This document shows positions 9,680 through 22,037 of a stretch of DNA of 64,000 bases, in pieces. Location of the stretch: assembly GCA_914767715.1 (NCBI GenBank), contig OU612066.1, positions 21,550,283 to 21,614,282 on the forward strand, given 5' to 3'. The notes beneath the pieces are model-generated. The model worked only from the letters and a program-made list of their open reading frames with translations, was not told the origin of the DNA and did not search any database. The position numbers and the translations under genes are program-made. The DNA is from Membranipora membranacea (Eukaryota > Bryozoa > Gymnolaemata > Cheilostomatida > Membraniporidae). The first letter of the stretch is position 1; each line of letters starts with the position of its first letter.

Positions 9680-12310
9680 GTTCCATCCACAAGCTCATGT
9701 CTCTGAAAGAGCTCTCAGCTGAGGTTAAGAGATTACTGGAGCCTAAGAAGAAGGAATGTGAAGTGCTGTTAGATAAATGGTCAGCTGTGATGAAGGAGGC
9801 AGCGGTCACTCTGTCTAACTGGGATACAGTAACTGAGGAGGGAGTCAGACTTATTGATGACACTGAGGAGAAACAGGTATTGTGATCACTATTGTATTGG
9901 GAGAGAGTACAAATTGTTATAACACTGAATCTTGGTGAAATACGACTCTGCGTGAGATAGATAGGTTTGACCCGGTCGAAATTTATTGTGAAAAGAGGAC
10001 ATCTTTAACTAATTGCCTACTACATAGATACAAGCTATCAGAGAGAAATATGGAAAGTTGAAGGAGGAGTATATCACAAACAGAAGCAGCACAAAAGATA
10101 AGCTAACAGAATACATAGAGAAGGATGCTGGACTAAAACTCACTGAGTTTCACGAACAGATCAAAACCGTCCGCTCTGATCTATCTAAACAACACTGTGT
10201 AAGTAAATTCAATTTCAATTTGATGGAAAAATCATAAATGAAGCCAAACAATGAGGCCCCATGACTCTCCTTCAACACCAACAAGCTGCATAGATACTGT
10301 AATTCTTGCTGAAATAAGACATGGGTTCTTTAATTGTACAACATGGAAAGCAAGAAAATTCATTTACAGTCATTAGTAACTAGTACCGCCCTTCCTGTAT
10401 TAAGAAATTGAAGTTGTCCCCTCATTGATATTAAATTTTCTCACAAATGCAAAGTAACCTATAATTTAAGCACAATATTGTCATACGCAGTGAACGATTC
10501 AATTAGAGTGTATAACCTGACAGTAGATATCAGATAACCTTAAAATGCTCACCTTAACACATTCGTTAATGATTTTAACCGATTGGGATATTTGACTACC
10601 AGACCTCGAGTATTTGAGTTATTGAGTGTGAGTGTGGTTACTACAATCATTTACATATTGCTTCCCTTTCATATCATACAGGTTGACCTGCTGCAGACAA
10701 AGAAGGATTTGGAAGCTAAACTAGATGATATGGCTAATGATGATGGATTCCAAGCTCTGGTGGTGGGAAACCAGCAACTGATCCAGACCAATGGTATGCC
10801 TCTAATTTTCCTAGTGCGAGCCTCGCCATACAATGTGCGAGCGCTACAAAGCAACAGTTTCATGAAAAAGTTCTGTAAGATTATATTTTTAGTGGAAATG
10901 TAGGGCCCTACTAGCTGTTAAACAAACCTGTCAGTAATGTGTAAATGAATAATCCTAAAAACGGTAAAAATGCTTCATGCCTATAGACATATCATCATAA
11001 TTAATCACCGGGTTAGATGATATAGTTCTAGTGATTGCTGGATTTGTTGTTATTCTGGTGCATCAACACAACATGTAATATAAGGGACCAGTCATTTACT
11101 GTGTTTCAGATTCTGACACCACAGAGATAAACGCTGCTCTGGTACCAACAGACGACTTTGTGATCGGTGATGACCTCATGAGAAATAGAAAACCTCCGAC
11201 CTCGATACGGCTGGTGAAGCAGCTGGCAGCAAATAATCGTTGCCTCACGTCATGTAGTTATATAGGTGTGACTTATGTAGGTCTCGACAGTGGCTCAATC
11301 AACAGTATAGATGAAGCTGGTAACAAGACAACAGACTTTATCAAACTACCCACTTACATCATCACCATAAGAGCTCATCAGGATCGACTATACATTCTCA
11401 TGTATGGAAAGCCTCAAAAGATCTATGCCTATGATTTAAATGGTCAACAGATCACATCCTGGGATCACACTGACAGCGATGATGGTAATGTCGGCAACAA
11501 ACTGTGCATTGTAAAAAACCAGATTCTTGCTGCTGATGCTACCAAAATGAGAATCACAACCTATGACCTCTACGGAGGAGTAGTAAGACAGATTCCGTGT
11601 CCTAATATCCCAACCACCAACTACATATCCATGTGTTCAGCAGGAAAAGACTCTGTCATCATCACCACAGACTCACCTCCTCAGGTCGTCAAGTACAACA
11701 TGAACACACAAACTGTACTCTGGACTACAAGCCTCACAACAAGACCATTATCTGTAGCCAGCAGTAATGATGTAGTACTGGTCAGTGGAGATGGACACAA
11801 CAACAAGAGAGGCGTATGGGTAGAAGTTCTCAATACAACTAATGGTATGGTAAAAATACTCACTGAAATATGATTCTGTCAATGTGATTGACGTAAAATC
11901 TTAGTAAGACTCTAAGTTCTTTTCCTATTGTCCAGATTTCACTCAATACTATCGGTAGTAACGGCACAGGCACAGGCACATACAATTCACTAATCTATAA
12001 CATAAAATTATGACCCAGTCTGGCCTGTCAGATATCAGCTACATTTATAACAGATGTCACTGTTAACAAGGACAGTTGTTTTTACACAATCTTTGAGTGG
12101 CCACCCAGCTATAGATCCACCCAACAACCAGTTTACAGTGACTGAAATGGTGAAATTTGATCTTTCTATTTTGCAGGTGAACACATCACAGAGTTCAGAG
12201 ATCAGGAAGGTATTGAGACCAATGTACTTGACTTGTTCACAGAGGGAGATAAACTACTAGTGACCAGCTGTCACCAACTTTCAGTTCTTTGTTATGGGCT
12301 GCTTTATTAA
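9680..12310 (+). CDS. TRIM-like coiled-coil/propeller protein without RING and B-boxes, copy A
   Basis: Five exons are intact: 9680-9876, 10028-10198, 10682-10793, 11110-11844 and 12177-12310, all GT-AG with the same phases as exons 4-8 of the complete gene at 43.0-47.4 kb. The first usable ATG is 9697 (MSLKELSAEVK), giving about 443 residues. A coiled coil covers roughly 1-155 and a six-bladed NHL-like propeller the rest, with blade strands such as RLYILMYG and GVWVEVLN. In the complete relative, RING and B-box exons precede exon 4; none are found here between the leader exon (7328) and 9680. A transcript joining the leader to 9680 would make a ligase-dead form able to pair with relatives. 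That role is inference. Confidence 0.8.
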
Positions 12311-14828
12311 CAATAACAGAATTATATTCTGTAATAATCATCACAATGAAGTAGTTTTTCAATCCAAAAATTATTTATTTCAGTCTTACAGTCTTCTTTG
12401 TTCAATGATGGTAATACTATGATTTCCTGACCGCATGTATATATTATCTATGATGTGAATCAGGTCAGGTGGTATGCTTTCAATTGGGTCTGTACCCAGT
12501 TACCGTCTACTCCAAATTGGTAGAACAGCTACTGGATATAAAGGTATGATCACATTTAGGTTGACAGTTATTTTAGTATCGATCCACAAGTATATAGAAG
12601 GTATTTACCATGTTATGCCTGTTATTGCTGTACTCAGCCATGCGGGATTGACGTATGTTGACAATGTTGTTCATGAGAGCGCCGCAGATGTGCACTGGAA
12701 TGGTCAGATTTTGTGACAACCAGTCTAGCGACCGTCAATGGCTAAAGTGATTTGTCAATGTCTCAAATAACGTTCCGTATCGTGAGATATCTAAGGACAG
12801 AATTAGCAATATAGAATGAAGTGTTGCAAATATTGGATTCCTCTACACTTGGACTTTTGATCATAGACCTTGTAATTGTGTGATTTTAAAGCAAGGGGTA
12901 TGAAGCAGGAATCGATGTTTACTTCTAGTGGATATCATGTCCAACAGCAGATCATGGTAACCCAATTCCTACATTACAACACTCCCTATGATAAATCTCA
13001 TATGCACTGTCACGACCATGACTCCATTGTGGCTTGGAAAAAAACTATTTTGTTGTATACTCATTCATTGACATTTGTGTTAATTTCTACTCTATCTTTT
13101 TCTACTATCTCATATCGCTCTATTTACTTCTATTTGGGTGTATCAAGCAGGTCATCTGTCTGCGCTTGGTGAGGATAGAATTAAGTCCACAACAATACTA
13201 ATGAAAGACTATTATGTCATACTATTTGATGCGGGCCGGCGAAGATTTATCAACACACCTCATCTATATGTAATATTATCAGACCATCCTCAAAGTTAGA
13301 CTCGCATTATAATATTACTGAGCGCACCTTCTGAATCTACTAACATAGCCGGTGTTTGATGTTTGTGATGATGTTTGATGATGATAATGTCGGTACTAAA
13401 CAATCATAACAGAAAGTCAAGTTCTGTATGCGCAGTGGGCAAATTTAAGAAAAAATCGTAGTAAAGTGTGTTGTTGGTGTAAGACGTATTGCGTGATAGG
13501 ACATCTTTTTGGTACTTAGTCCAATTGAACACTCGTACAACATACCGAGGTGCGACAGGTGTTATTAGAGACTGACAGGTGCTGTAGGTGCTGTACTGGC
13601 GCGGCCCTGACAGCACCGACAATACGACTGTATAAGAGTGAACTCTGTTTGTTGAGACTATAGCTCATTTTAACGGTAGTCACTGGTATATTATTCGTTG
13701 ACCTCTGCTCACTACTATCAGGTCATCCTGTCCCGTGTTTGCTGCATCCCCTAAAAGAATGTAACATAGACTCATGTAAAATAATTGTAAAATTTTGATA
13801 TGAAGGAATGTTGTGGAGAGCCAGTACAGCTCAGTGCTGTGAGTTTGTGGATTTCTTTGATGCATGCGACCATAGACAAAACACACTCTATGCATGCGAC
13901 TATGAATTCTCTCGGGCTCATTTTAGGTATTTTTAAAAAGGTTCATTTTCAATTTTTGGACACATTTTAATACGCATTGTTTGATTTTTGGTAAAACCAA
14001 AAGTCTTGTCCTCATTGCAATAACACAGTGCTGACGATTTGTAAGGAGGACACATCCGCTGACATTTCTCAATCTGGTCCAAAATCTCAGCCCAAAACAC
14101 ACCGGAATTACAGGGCTAGGTCGTTTTTGTCTTGGACAGTTTAGATGTAGATTACTCGCAGTGATTTCAAAGCCGATTTGAATAGAACTACATATCATAA
14201 AAACCTTGACATAATCAAGCAAAACTACAAAACTAACACTCCAAATTCTATTGATACCTGAATATGCAGAGTTTTTACACCTTAACAATTTGGCAAGGCA
14301 AGGCTCAGTTGTAATAATAAAACAGTGCCGTGTTACACTTGTAATTAATTTACTATTTTTCAACCTGGTCTTTGAGGCTTATATTTTGTAGTTATCTCAT
14401 CACTGCTCTGGCATTTCCTAGTACTGCGACAACTAAGGTATTTACCACAAAAATATTATTGCTAACTCTTTGGTTGTTAACCAGGGTATGGCGCGTTAGT
14501 TGATCCCCTCCTAAAGGGACGCCCCTAGCTGTCTTCAAAATATAAAAATCACAATCTCAAAAATTATATACATTAGGGAAGCAAGCATCTAACTACTTCG
14601 CTTCCAATCGCTGGTTTTGTATGCTACTTGTAGACAATGTAATCACGTCAGCAGCTGGCACTCAACCATTGAAATAAACTCACTTGGCGTGTGAAACCAA
14701 GGAGTTTGAGAATCTCTAACTCCTTGTTGAAACATGCACAGAGACAGACACCTAATGTGACTTGCCAGAACTATCAGTGACGAAACATGCTACACCTGTA
14801 GCTGAAGAATTTGCGGTTGAGATTTTGG
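12311..14828. other. No gene seen
   Basis: This follows the TRIM-like stop. Several open frames of 60-146 codons occur on both strands (for example 13923-14363 minus, 12474-12716 plus), but none has a recognisable domain, conserved copy or convincing splice context. The first 200 bp are probably 3' untranslated sequence. Confidence 0.4.
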
Positions 14829-15570
14829 TTAATTTAGACGGGAGAACACAAAAGAAGCGCCTTCAGAAAACCGAAACCCTGTAAACTCAAATGCAATCGC
14901 CGAGTTCACTTGCAAATTTAAGGTTAATAATTTGACTAATGTCTTCCTTTTACCAGTAAAAATCTGCTCCTCGTTGATGATGTCGATTGTAAGCAGGTCT
15001 TCAACAATTATTTTAGCTGGGTCAGGAGGATGAGCCAGCAACAGGCTGCCTTCAAGCTGTATCCAGTAATCATCTGTCAACTGCACCTGAAACAGGTCCA
15101 AATGATTATGTTATAAAGTGAGAATAATAATTGGGATAGACAGTAATCTGTTTTGAAACTTGAGACGATCACAAATTATGATGGGCATTGTAACATCATA
15201 GAGGGTGCCAATACACCTATCCTGCAGGCAATAAGGTGGCATCAAATACAAACAGTACAATATGTAAGGTAACGACCCACTCACAGATTTTGTCATATCT
15301 CCAATAACCACTTGTATGGGGTTTTGTGGAAATGAGAGGAGCGTAACATAAATACCACCATCTTGATAATATAATTTGCAATATATCCATATCCATAAAT
15401 ACTCGAAGGACAGCTTTTAGGAATTGGACAGCCTGCTATCGAATTGAGGCATCTAAAATAAACATTAAATACATAGTATACAGAGGAAACAAAAATCAAT
15501 TTACATCATGACTTCTGTCCAGAATGCAGTTCAAGCGAGAGTTGCCTAACCACATATCAGGTGCACACAA
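14829..15570 (-). CDS. Unrecognised gene, last three exons
   Basis: On the minus strand three pieces join in the same phase 0: 15570-15505 (LCAPDMWLGNSRLN...), 15413-15285 (...DGGIYVTLLSFPQNP...VVIGDMTKS) and 15086-14829 (VQLTDDYWIQLEGSLLLA... to a TAA stop). Junctions are GT-AG; the donor after 15505 is weak (GTAAAT), the donor after 15285 is a strong GTGAGT. The joined part is about 150 residues with alternating hydrophobic strands and no membrane helix. I do not recognise the family. No 5' exons were found; upstream sequence is taken over by the transposon region, so the gene may have been cut by it. Confidence 0.5.
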
Positions 15571-15815
15571 CTAATTTATATCCCAAACTCCCTGATACAA
15601 TTTTGTCTCGTTGTCTAAGGCAGAAGTTGTGCACTCATCGTGCAGGCACGGGGCAACTCATGTTTGACTAAGGTTATGCAGACTTTTTTGTGATGTATTG
15701 TCAATAGTCAATCAATTTCAATGCATCATTTATTTGTAGACAGCTGTGATTACCAGTAACGGACTCCAGTTTAACTAGTGTCGACCGAACCTTTTGGCTA
15801 GGGCTTCTAGTTTAA
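15571..15815. other. Left border area of the transposon, nothing recognised
   Basis: This short AT-rich segment lies between the minus-strand gene and the tandem repeat. No terminal inverted repeat could be identified by eye. Confidence 0.35.
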
Positions 15816-15888
15816 CTCTCTCGTCGTGTACCGTTCTGGTGTACCTCTCTCGTCGTGTACCGTTCTGTTGTACCTCTCTCGTCATGAC
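15816..15888 (+). repeat. 29-bp tandem repeat, 2.5 units
   Basis: Units at 15816-15844 and 15845-15873 start CTCTCTCGTCGTGTACCG and differ by one base; a partial third unit begins at 15874. It lies about 370 bp upstream of the first transposon gene and could be a promoter or subterminal repeat of that element. Confidence 0.8.
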
Positions 15889-16259
15889 TACTTCTGTGTT
15901 TTCACCACCAGTCAATCTCTGCCTACAGAGCTGTAAGTTATTTCTCATCTCTTTTCTCTTTTTTTTCAGCTTTATTTGACATCAGCTAGCTACAGTATAC
16001 AAGACAAAATATAGAACAATACCAATCGACCGAGTCAGAGTAAATATCTATTGTTGTTATATTTGTTAGAAGAGGGTATAACTAAATAGTAATGTCTATA
16101 ATTCATAATCAATATTTCCAAGTTATCCTTACATTGATTCTCTTATAATTGTAGACATCTCTGCCGTTAGTGTATTTGTGCTGCTGAACGCTGAAGTCTC
16201 TTTGTCCTCCAGCTGGCTAACTATCTTTGACTGGTGTGTATTTTGCCATCATCATCACC

Positions 16260-17324
16260 ATGGATCTAAAGTACTATTCCAAATTGACGATCATCAACAT
16301 CAAAAATGCTCTAACAGACAATAAACTAAGAGTTAAGAGTGAGGAGAAGTTGGAGGAATTTTGCCAGATACTGAAAAATCGTATCATGGAATCACAGTGT
16401 TACACTCCAAAACAAACAACTAAAGCTTTTTATGATATCATAAAATCACCGCAGGAGCTGTTTTCAGAATTTGACAATGCCGTAGTAATATTAGGACCAG
16501 AAGACGAAACTGAGCATATGTATCCTAAGTCTACCCAACGAAGTATAGGAGCTTCCTTTTCTACATTTATGCTAAGATTAGGTAACCAGTTTGTCATCAG
16601 AGATGATCCTGAGGTTAGGGAACATGTCTGTCCATATGTTCAAACAGATATAAATAATCCAGATGAGGATGAGCTAGGTCTCTTGTTTCATATTGCGGGG
16701 TGGACATGTAAGAGGGCAAGAGACGAGATGTCTTCCCTCAAGGAAGTTACATCTTGTTTTGGGAAAGATGAGCACGACAGTGCAACAGGGAAATACCTGT
16801 TCCACCCAAATATGAACTTTGTCAACTTCTTTCATTCTCTGTCAACCGAAGTTTTCAAAATGCTCAATTTTGAAATTTTCAATAGTGACCCAAACACTCT
16901 ACCACGCAGGGTAGAAACTGAGATCCAGGAATCTAACAGGTTACTTTACCATTTAAAACAGCTAACACCTCTGAAATTTCATCCTCAAGTTCAAACAGCA
17001 TTCAATCTGATAAAACACTTTACAGTTAAATCTGGTGAAAATGACTTTTTAAAACGACATTATTTGGGCCCTAACAAAAGATCACAAGCTCTAAGAACAG
17101 CATTAGCATGCGCATCAAACATTCAACCTGAAAGCTCAAAAACTAAATCAAACCGTAAAAAGAGTAGATCTAAAAACAAGTGTCTGCAAGGTTGTGACTC
17201 GAAATGCGATGACTGGATCTAGTGTGAGCAATGCAACCATTGGTTCCATTTCGATTGTGTAGGAATAAGTAATGCCGGTCCCTCTGAGGAGGAGGAGTGG
17301 GTATGTGAATTTTGTGTACATTAA
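16260..17324 (+). CDS. Transposon-associated PHD-finger protein with in-frame TAG
   Basis: The ATG at 16260 has a strong start context (CACCATGG). The first 320 codons encode a globular, mostly helical protein I do not recognise, followed by a Lys/Ser-rich linker (about residues 300-315). The C-terminus is a PHD-type zinc finger: KCLQGCDSKCDDWI, then a TAG at 17220-17222, then CEQCNHWFHFDC and WVCEFC to TAA at 17322-17324. The TAG sits exactly where PHD fingers carry a polar residue between the Trp-Ile pair and Cys, so the finger is complete apart from that codon. It could be one nonsense mutation, readthrough, or a sequencing error. PHD fingers bind histone H3 tails, which suggests a chromatin-targeting role. 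Linkage to the transposase downstream on the same strand suggests an accessory protein of the element. Confidence 0.7.
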
Positions 17325-17520
17325 AGTGAATCTTGTCTTTGTCTCATATTCCTCGTTTAAGTTGTAGGTTTTTGTTAACTATGTCTAATTTCTTTCATTA
17401 ACGGCTGTGTTTCTTTAATGACTTTTTTTTTTACCATTTCCAAATATCAACAAAAATACATTTGTTAGCATCAAACTAAACAGTGTCTTGTCAATTTATA
17501 GCACCATTGAACATGTCAGT

Positions 17521-17763
17521 TCAAAGCAAAGTGTGAAACAGCTCGAACAAGCTTTCAAGCTCAACATTATCTAGATATCGTTGACGTACAAAGAACGGGG
17601 TGCCATTATCACTAGCCGAGTGAAAAACGGAGTCATCCAACCAGACTTCCATACTATCTGGAGCTGGTGGAGGGGTCATGTGCGGCACAAACTGAAAAGT
17701 TCGAATAGGTCCAGAGGTAAATACCATATCATTTTGGATGTCATTTGAATAAAATGTGACCAC
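17521..17763 (-). CDS. Small open frame between the two transposon genes
   Basis: This 80-codon minus-strand frame ends in ELESLFELFHTLL and contains MTPPPAPDSMEVWLDD. It stays open upstream of 17763 and follows a possible acceptor (TTTATTCAG). The composition looks protein-like, with an acidic, proline-rich centre, but there is no recognisable domain and no clear ATG. It could be an exon of an older gene or chance. Confidence 0.25.
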   Translation of the reverse strand: MVTFYSNDIQNDMVFTSGPIRTFQFVPHMTPPPAPDSMEVWLDDSVFHSASDNGTPFFVRQRYLDNVELESLFELFHTLL

Positions 17764-17947
17764 AAAAACGCTGAATAAAGAACTTTTGCTGTAATTTTTA
17801 GAAGATAAGAGTTACAAGATGCACACCGACCTGTTGCATCATATCAAGTTTCACAATTATCGTTATAACTCACATTTATATCAATAATTTTTTGTATTCT
17901 CCCATCTAAGTCATGCTGGATTGCCTACTAATTTGATTAAAAGCAAC

Positions 17948-20900
17948 ATGAAAACTATCGTAAATGGTGAAAAATTTGACTCTCCATTGATAGATCGCCA
18001 GAGAGCGGAGAGGGTATTTCTAAATGGTCATCAGAAACTCAATGAGCTGATGGGAGGAGACCCCACTACATCCGAGTGTAAAGAGATTGAGTACCCATTA
18101 TTCAAAAACATCATTCAAGAGAACTTTAAAATCGACATGAGCTGCAAGTTGACATATAAGGAAAAGGTAGTTGGCACTATGCACAATGACAGGGCAAATA
18201 AGCAGACACTTTCAGCAATAGACTGCAAGCCCATTGCAAATAACAGACAGGTGTGTTCTCCCTGCAAGAAGCTCAGGCGTTTGTTGCAGCGACTGACAAG
18301 AGACAGCAAGGCAGATTCTGCGCCAGAGCCGGATATTGTCGAGAGTGCCTGTGAGATTGAAGAAACAAGTGAGATGAGGAGAAGTGTCACAAACACATGG
18401 TTTAAATGGCATGAATGCACCAGTGAGAAGTTTGATGACATAAGAGAGTTGAACTACCACATCAATGCTAGTAATATCCCCAAACTACTCAAGATTCCAC
18501 CCATTGAGTGTGTCTATTATTGCAGATGGAGGGGTCAACTCAACAAGACCAAGAGAAAAGACTTAGTCAGACACATCAAGCTGTGTCATTCAGGTAGGAC
18601 AAAACATGATGATAATATAAACTGTATACTCATCTGACAAAAACCTTGAATTTGGCCATTTTCTCCACTTGAAAACATGTTAAAAATGAAATAGCTCACT
18701 ACATCTAGAGTAATACCCCGACCCAATACCTCTTAATCCTATAAACATACCACTGGGGTGAAAAAATTGACTCGGCATCGTTTAAGCCGTCCATATTTCA
18801 TACAATAACTGTCTTCATAAAACAGCGAATTCCCAAACCCACGATCATTGAGCAATGGAATGCTTTAATTTTGATAGGGGATGAGATGGATGAAACGAGG
18901 TTGGCAATAGCTGATGAAGACCAAGCTAAAAATTTAGAGAGGCCGCCTAATGGTAGGTGCTGGACAAGCAAGACAAAACGCCTTTGTATGACTACAGTTA
19001 GGTCCAGGTTGGTGACCCTAGATGTAATTGATTGCAATGCTGATCTAACTCACACCAGAAAACAATTATTCTTACGTATTATTTTAAAATAAGCGGAGGG
19101 GAAGCCAATGTTAAGTTTAAAAACTGTTTACCCTTTTGAATTCATCAATAACCAGTAAGTATCGATGATAAGTGGCATGTGATTATGGAAACTGGATTTT
19201 GTATGCTGTATTATTTCAAGGTGCACTTGAAAAGCTGAGAATAGGGAAGCTATGCTTACCCAGCAACAGTACAGTCGCAAGAGAGAGAAGGTTTGGTATG
19301 GATCAGACAGGATGGAGCATGAAGCCGATGCAGGAAATGCAGTCACTAATCCAAAGAAGGAGACTCCCAAGAGCAAAGAGTGGTCTTCTCTGCTTTGATG
19401 AAGTTAAGATCAAGGAGGGGATAGTCTATGAGCCACACACAGGGAAACTGATTGGTGAGTAGTGATAAGAATAACTTGGGCCTTGGGTTTGATGAGCTTT
19501 ACTAAAACACACCCTTTTTTTCTTCTTTTTTTTGTAAACACTTCAATTTTTAGGAGTGATACCGGAAATGTCTAAATAAACAAACATCAAACAGGAGCCT
19601 GTTTAAGATAGGTGTGTCATATCAGTAAAGCCGCTGTTGAGTTGCTTGAAATAGCCGGAAATAGCCACTGTTTAACATCTTAACAGTGGCCACTTCCGAA
19701 GAGCAGCACCTAATAATTTAGAATTAGCTTTGCCCAAAGCTCTAGATTGGTTGATGGCCTAAGAATATGAAAATATTTTTTAAAATACTTTCACATTGCC
19801 ATAAACCTTTATTACGCAAAGATCCATGTATATGCATGCATTCATCCATTTACATGAATGTCAATTTTCCTGGTGGATGGATAAATAACTGAATTTAAAT
19901 CAAGAGCCATGGGCAAAGGTTTAAAGGGATTAACTGATTTCTACCTTGTAGGAACCTGTAATACTTCACCTGAAGTTTGGACCCATATACTTAGTTTTTC
20001 TGGACACGTGCATTTGTGCCATTCAGCTTTCCCCTGGCATACTTTATTACAAAGACGGGACCTACTGAGGCCATCCTTATGTGGTTTTGGATAGGAGTGG
20101 AGTATCCCCAAGCAGCCAGCTTCCATGTCTTGGGTGTGATTTTCGATGGCTCTGTACAAAACAGGAGGTTCCAGGTACTGTCAATATCAAAATAGCGGTA
20201 ATATTATGAATATGCCAGCCAAAGTGAGGGTTCATGGCGCAATATGTATGGTCGCATATAAAAGGCTGCCTGATATGATTGGTTGTTGGTAAAAGTGTTG
20301 TTTCATATTTTTATAGGACTGTATATGCCAGCCTGGTTCAAGCCGTCACCTTGCACAGAATATCTGCTCAGAAAAGGACGACAAGCTCATAATAATGTCT
20401 GACCCTCCACATCTTATGAAAAAACTCAGGTATGAACATTCAACTTTACAGAAACAGGATTTGTTTTGTATACTTTCAACAACACATTCTTCTATCAATA
20501 ATCAAAATTCCATGAAAAACGGACCATTCAATGCTCATGAAGTTTCATGGTCCAAATTCAGGTGGTAATACCAGATGCTAGAATTTTCTGTGGCTTCGTT
20601 TGGTATTTGCTTCTCTTTAGAAAACTTCTTTCATGTTTCCCTCAATTTTGTTTTAGAAATGCTATTGAGAACAGTGGCACGGAGACCAACACACACACAA
20701 GGCTGATGAGATTAAATGGGGAAGAGGTTATGTGGAAGCACATCATTGATGTATTTAAACAGGAGATACGAGTGGGTTGGAGCTACACCGTGCTAACCTC
20801 AGAGAGTGTATATCTCGATAACTTTTCTAAGATGAGAGTAAATCTTATGGAGAAAGTATGTTGACATCAGATGAACTATGATATGCATTAGATTTATTAT

Positions 20901-22037
20901 CCCGTACCTGTAAAATACCATCCATCACTCGGCAGTGTTATGTAACAGTAACACCATTGTAATTATACATTTCACTCGGGTAGATATCTCCTAGTAATAC
21001 ATCCCTATGTAAAACATAATGCCGCTAGATATCTGCCTGGAAGGAAAATGGTTTGAACGAAATATATTACACCTTTTTGCAATTCTGCTGTCACGACGTT
21101 AGCATGATTGAAGCACAATGGAAACTAATATCATTGATTTTTCTTTCTTGTAGGTGTTTGACTATAAAGTGAGCATGGAATTGAGGATGATGGGGTATGA
21201 GAGCTCTGCAAGATATGTTGAGACATGTTCGGATTTGTGGGGCCTGCTGGACGAGAGGTCACTTGTAATCGGAGACGATATAGAAGAATATATAGCTGTG
21301 AGTAACTGCTTCGAAGTTATTTGAGATAAAAAACAAAACTTTTAACATATCTGAAATTTGTACCCAACCTATGAGGCTTATTACTGTTCTCTTTCACTAA
21401 TTTTGAAAGCTCTGACTAACCAATCCATCTATCCTCGGTTGCTTGTATTGTTAGCACCATAAGTATAAGCAAAGAGCGTGCATACTGTATCATGCATGAC
21501 ATGGCTGTGGATTTCAAACGTAGAGCTACCCTACATTTCCTTTTGCAGAAATTTGAGCCAATCTTGAGCTTATTGCTCACATGGGAGAGGAATATTTATT
21601 CTTCCACAACTGGGTCACCTGCTGCTGATTTTCCACCGTTCAGCACCCTAGCCGATCTCAAGACAACCATCAGAGGGATGATTTGTATTTGCGAGTATGC
21701 AAAGTCGGTCGGGATGGGGATAATTCCCCATAGGATGTCTCAAGATGTTCTCGAGTCATGGTTCGGTCATCACCGGCAATCATGTGGCTCAAATCATAAC
21801 ATGACAGGTATGTCAATATCATGAACAAGAATAGTCTCTTATTGCTAGTCTTGCTTTCCCTAATAACAACAAACAGTATACAGAGCTGAAAGAGGTTTCA
21901 TAACAGGAGCTTGGAGATATAACATGGAATCATTCAACAGTATTAATTGGAAAAGTATATTTACATGCTGTCAAAACCATAATAAAAAGCCTGGAGAGGC
22001 CCTTACTTTCGCACTGTCTACAGCAAAAAGTAATTAA
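17948..22037 (+). pseudogene. P-element/THAP9-type transposase, one frameshift
   Basis: Pieces: 17948-18593, about 18780-18957, 19221-19454, 19952-20174, 20317-20429, 20657-20855, 21154-21297, 21477-21807 and 21877-22037. From the third piece on, phases match across introns. The N-terminus has no THAP domain; it carries CSPCKKLRRLLQRL and a C2H2-like finger (CVYYC...HIKLCH). The catalytic core is typical: FDEVKIKEGIVY with TGKLIG, PLAYFITKTGPTEA, VIFDGSVQNRRF, IMSDPPHLMKKLR, the NG-WKHI and FSKMRVNLMEK block, and SQDVLESWFGHHRQ. The three acidic catalytic candidates (D of FDE, D of FDG, E of DVLES) are present. In piece four the frame changes at a T5 run (19995-19999): THILSF lies in one frame and FWTRAFVPFSFPLAYF in the next. 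Piece two does not join in phase with piece one by the sites I could find. Confidence 0.8.

Noticed and set aside
13923-14363. 146-codon minus-strand open frame
   Set aside because: It is long, but has no domain, no paralogue and an irregular composition; chance in AT-rich DNA is likely enough.
18115-18460. Two minus-strand open frames opposite the transposase first exon
   Set aside because: They are shadows of the plus-strand coding frame.
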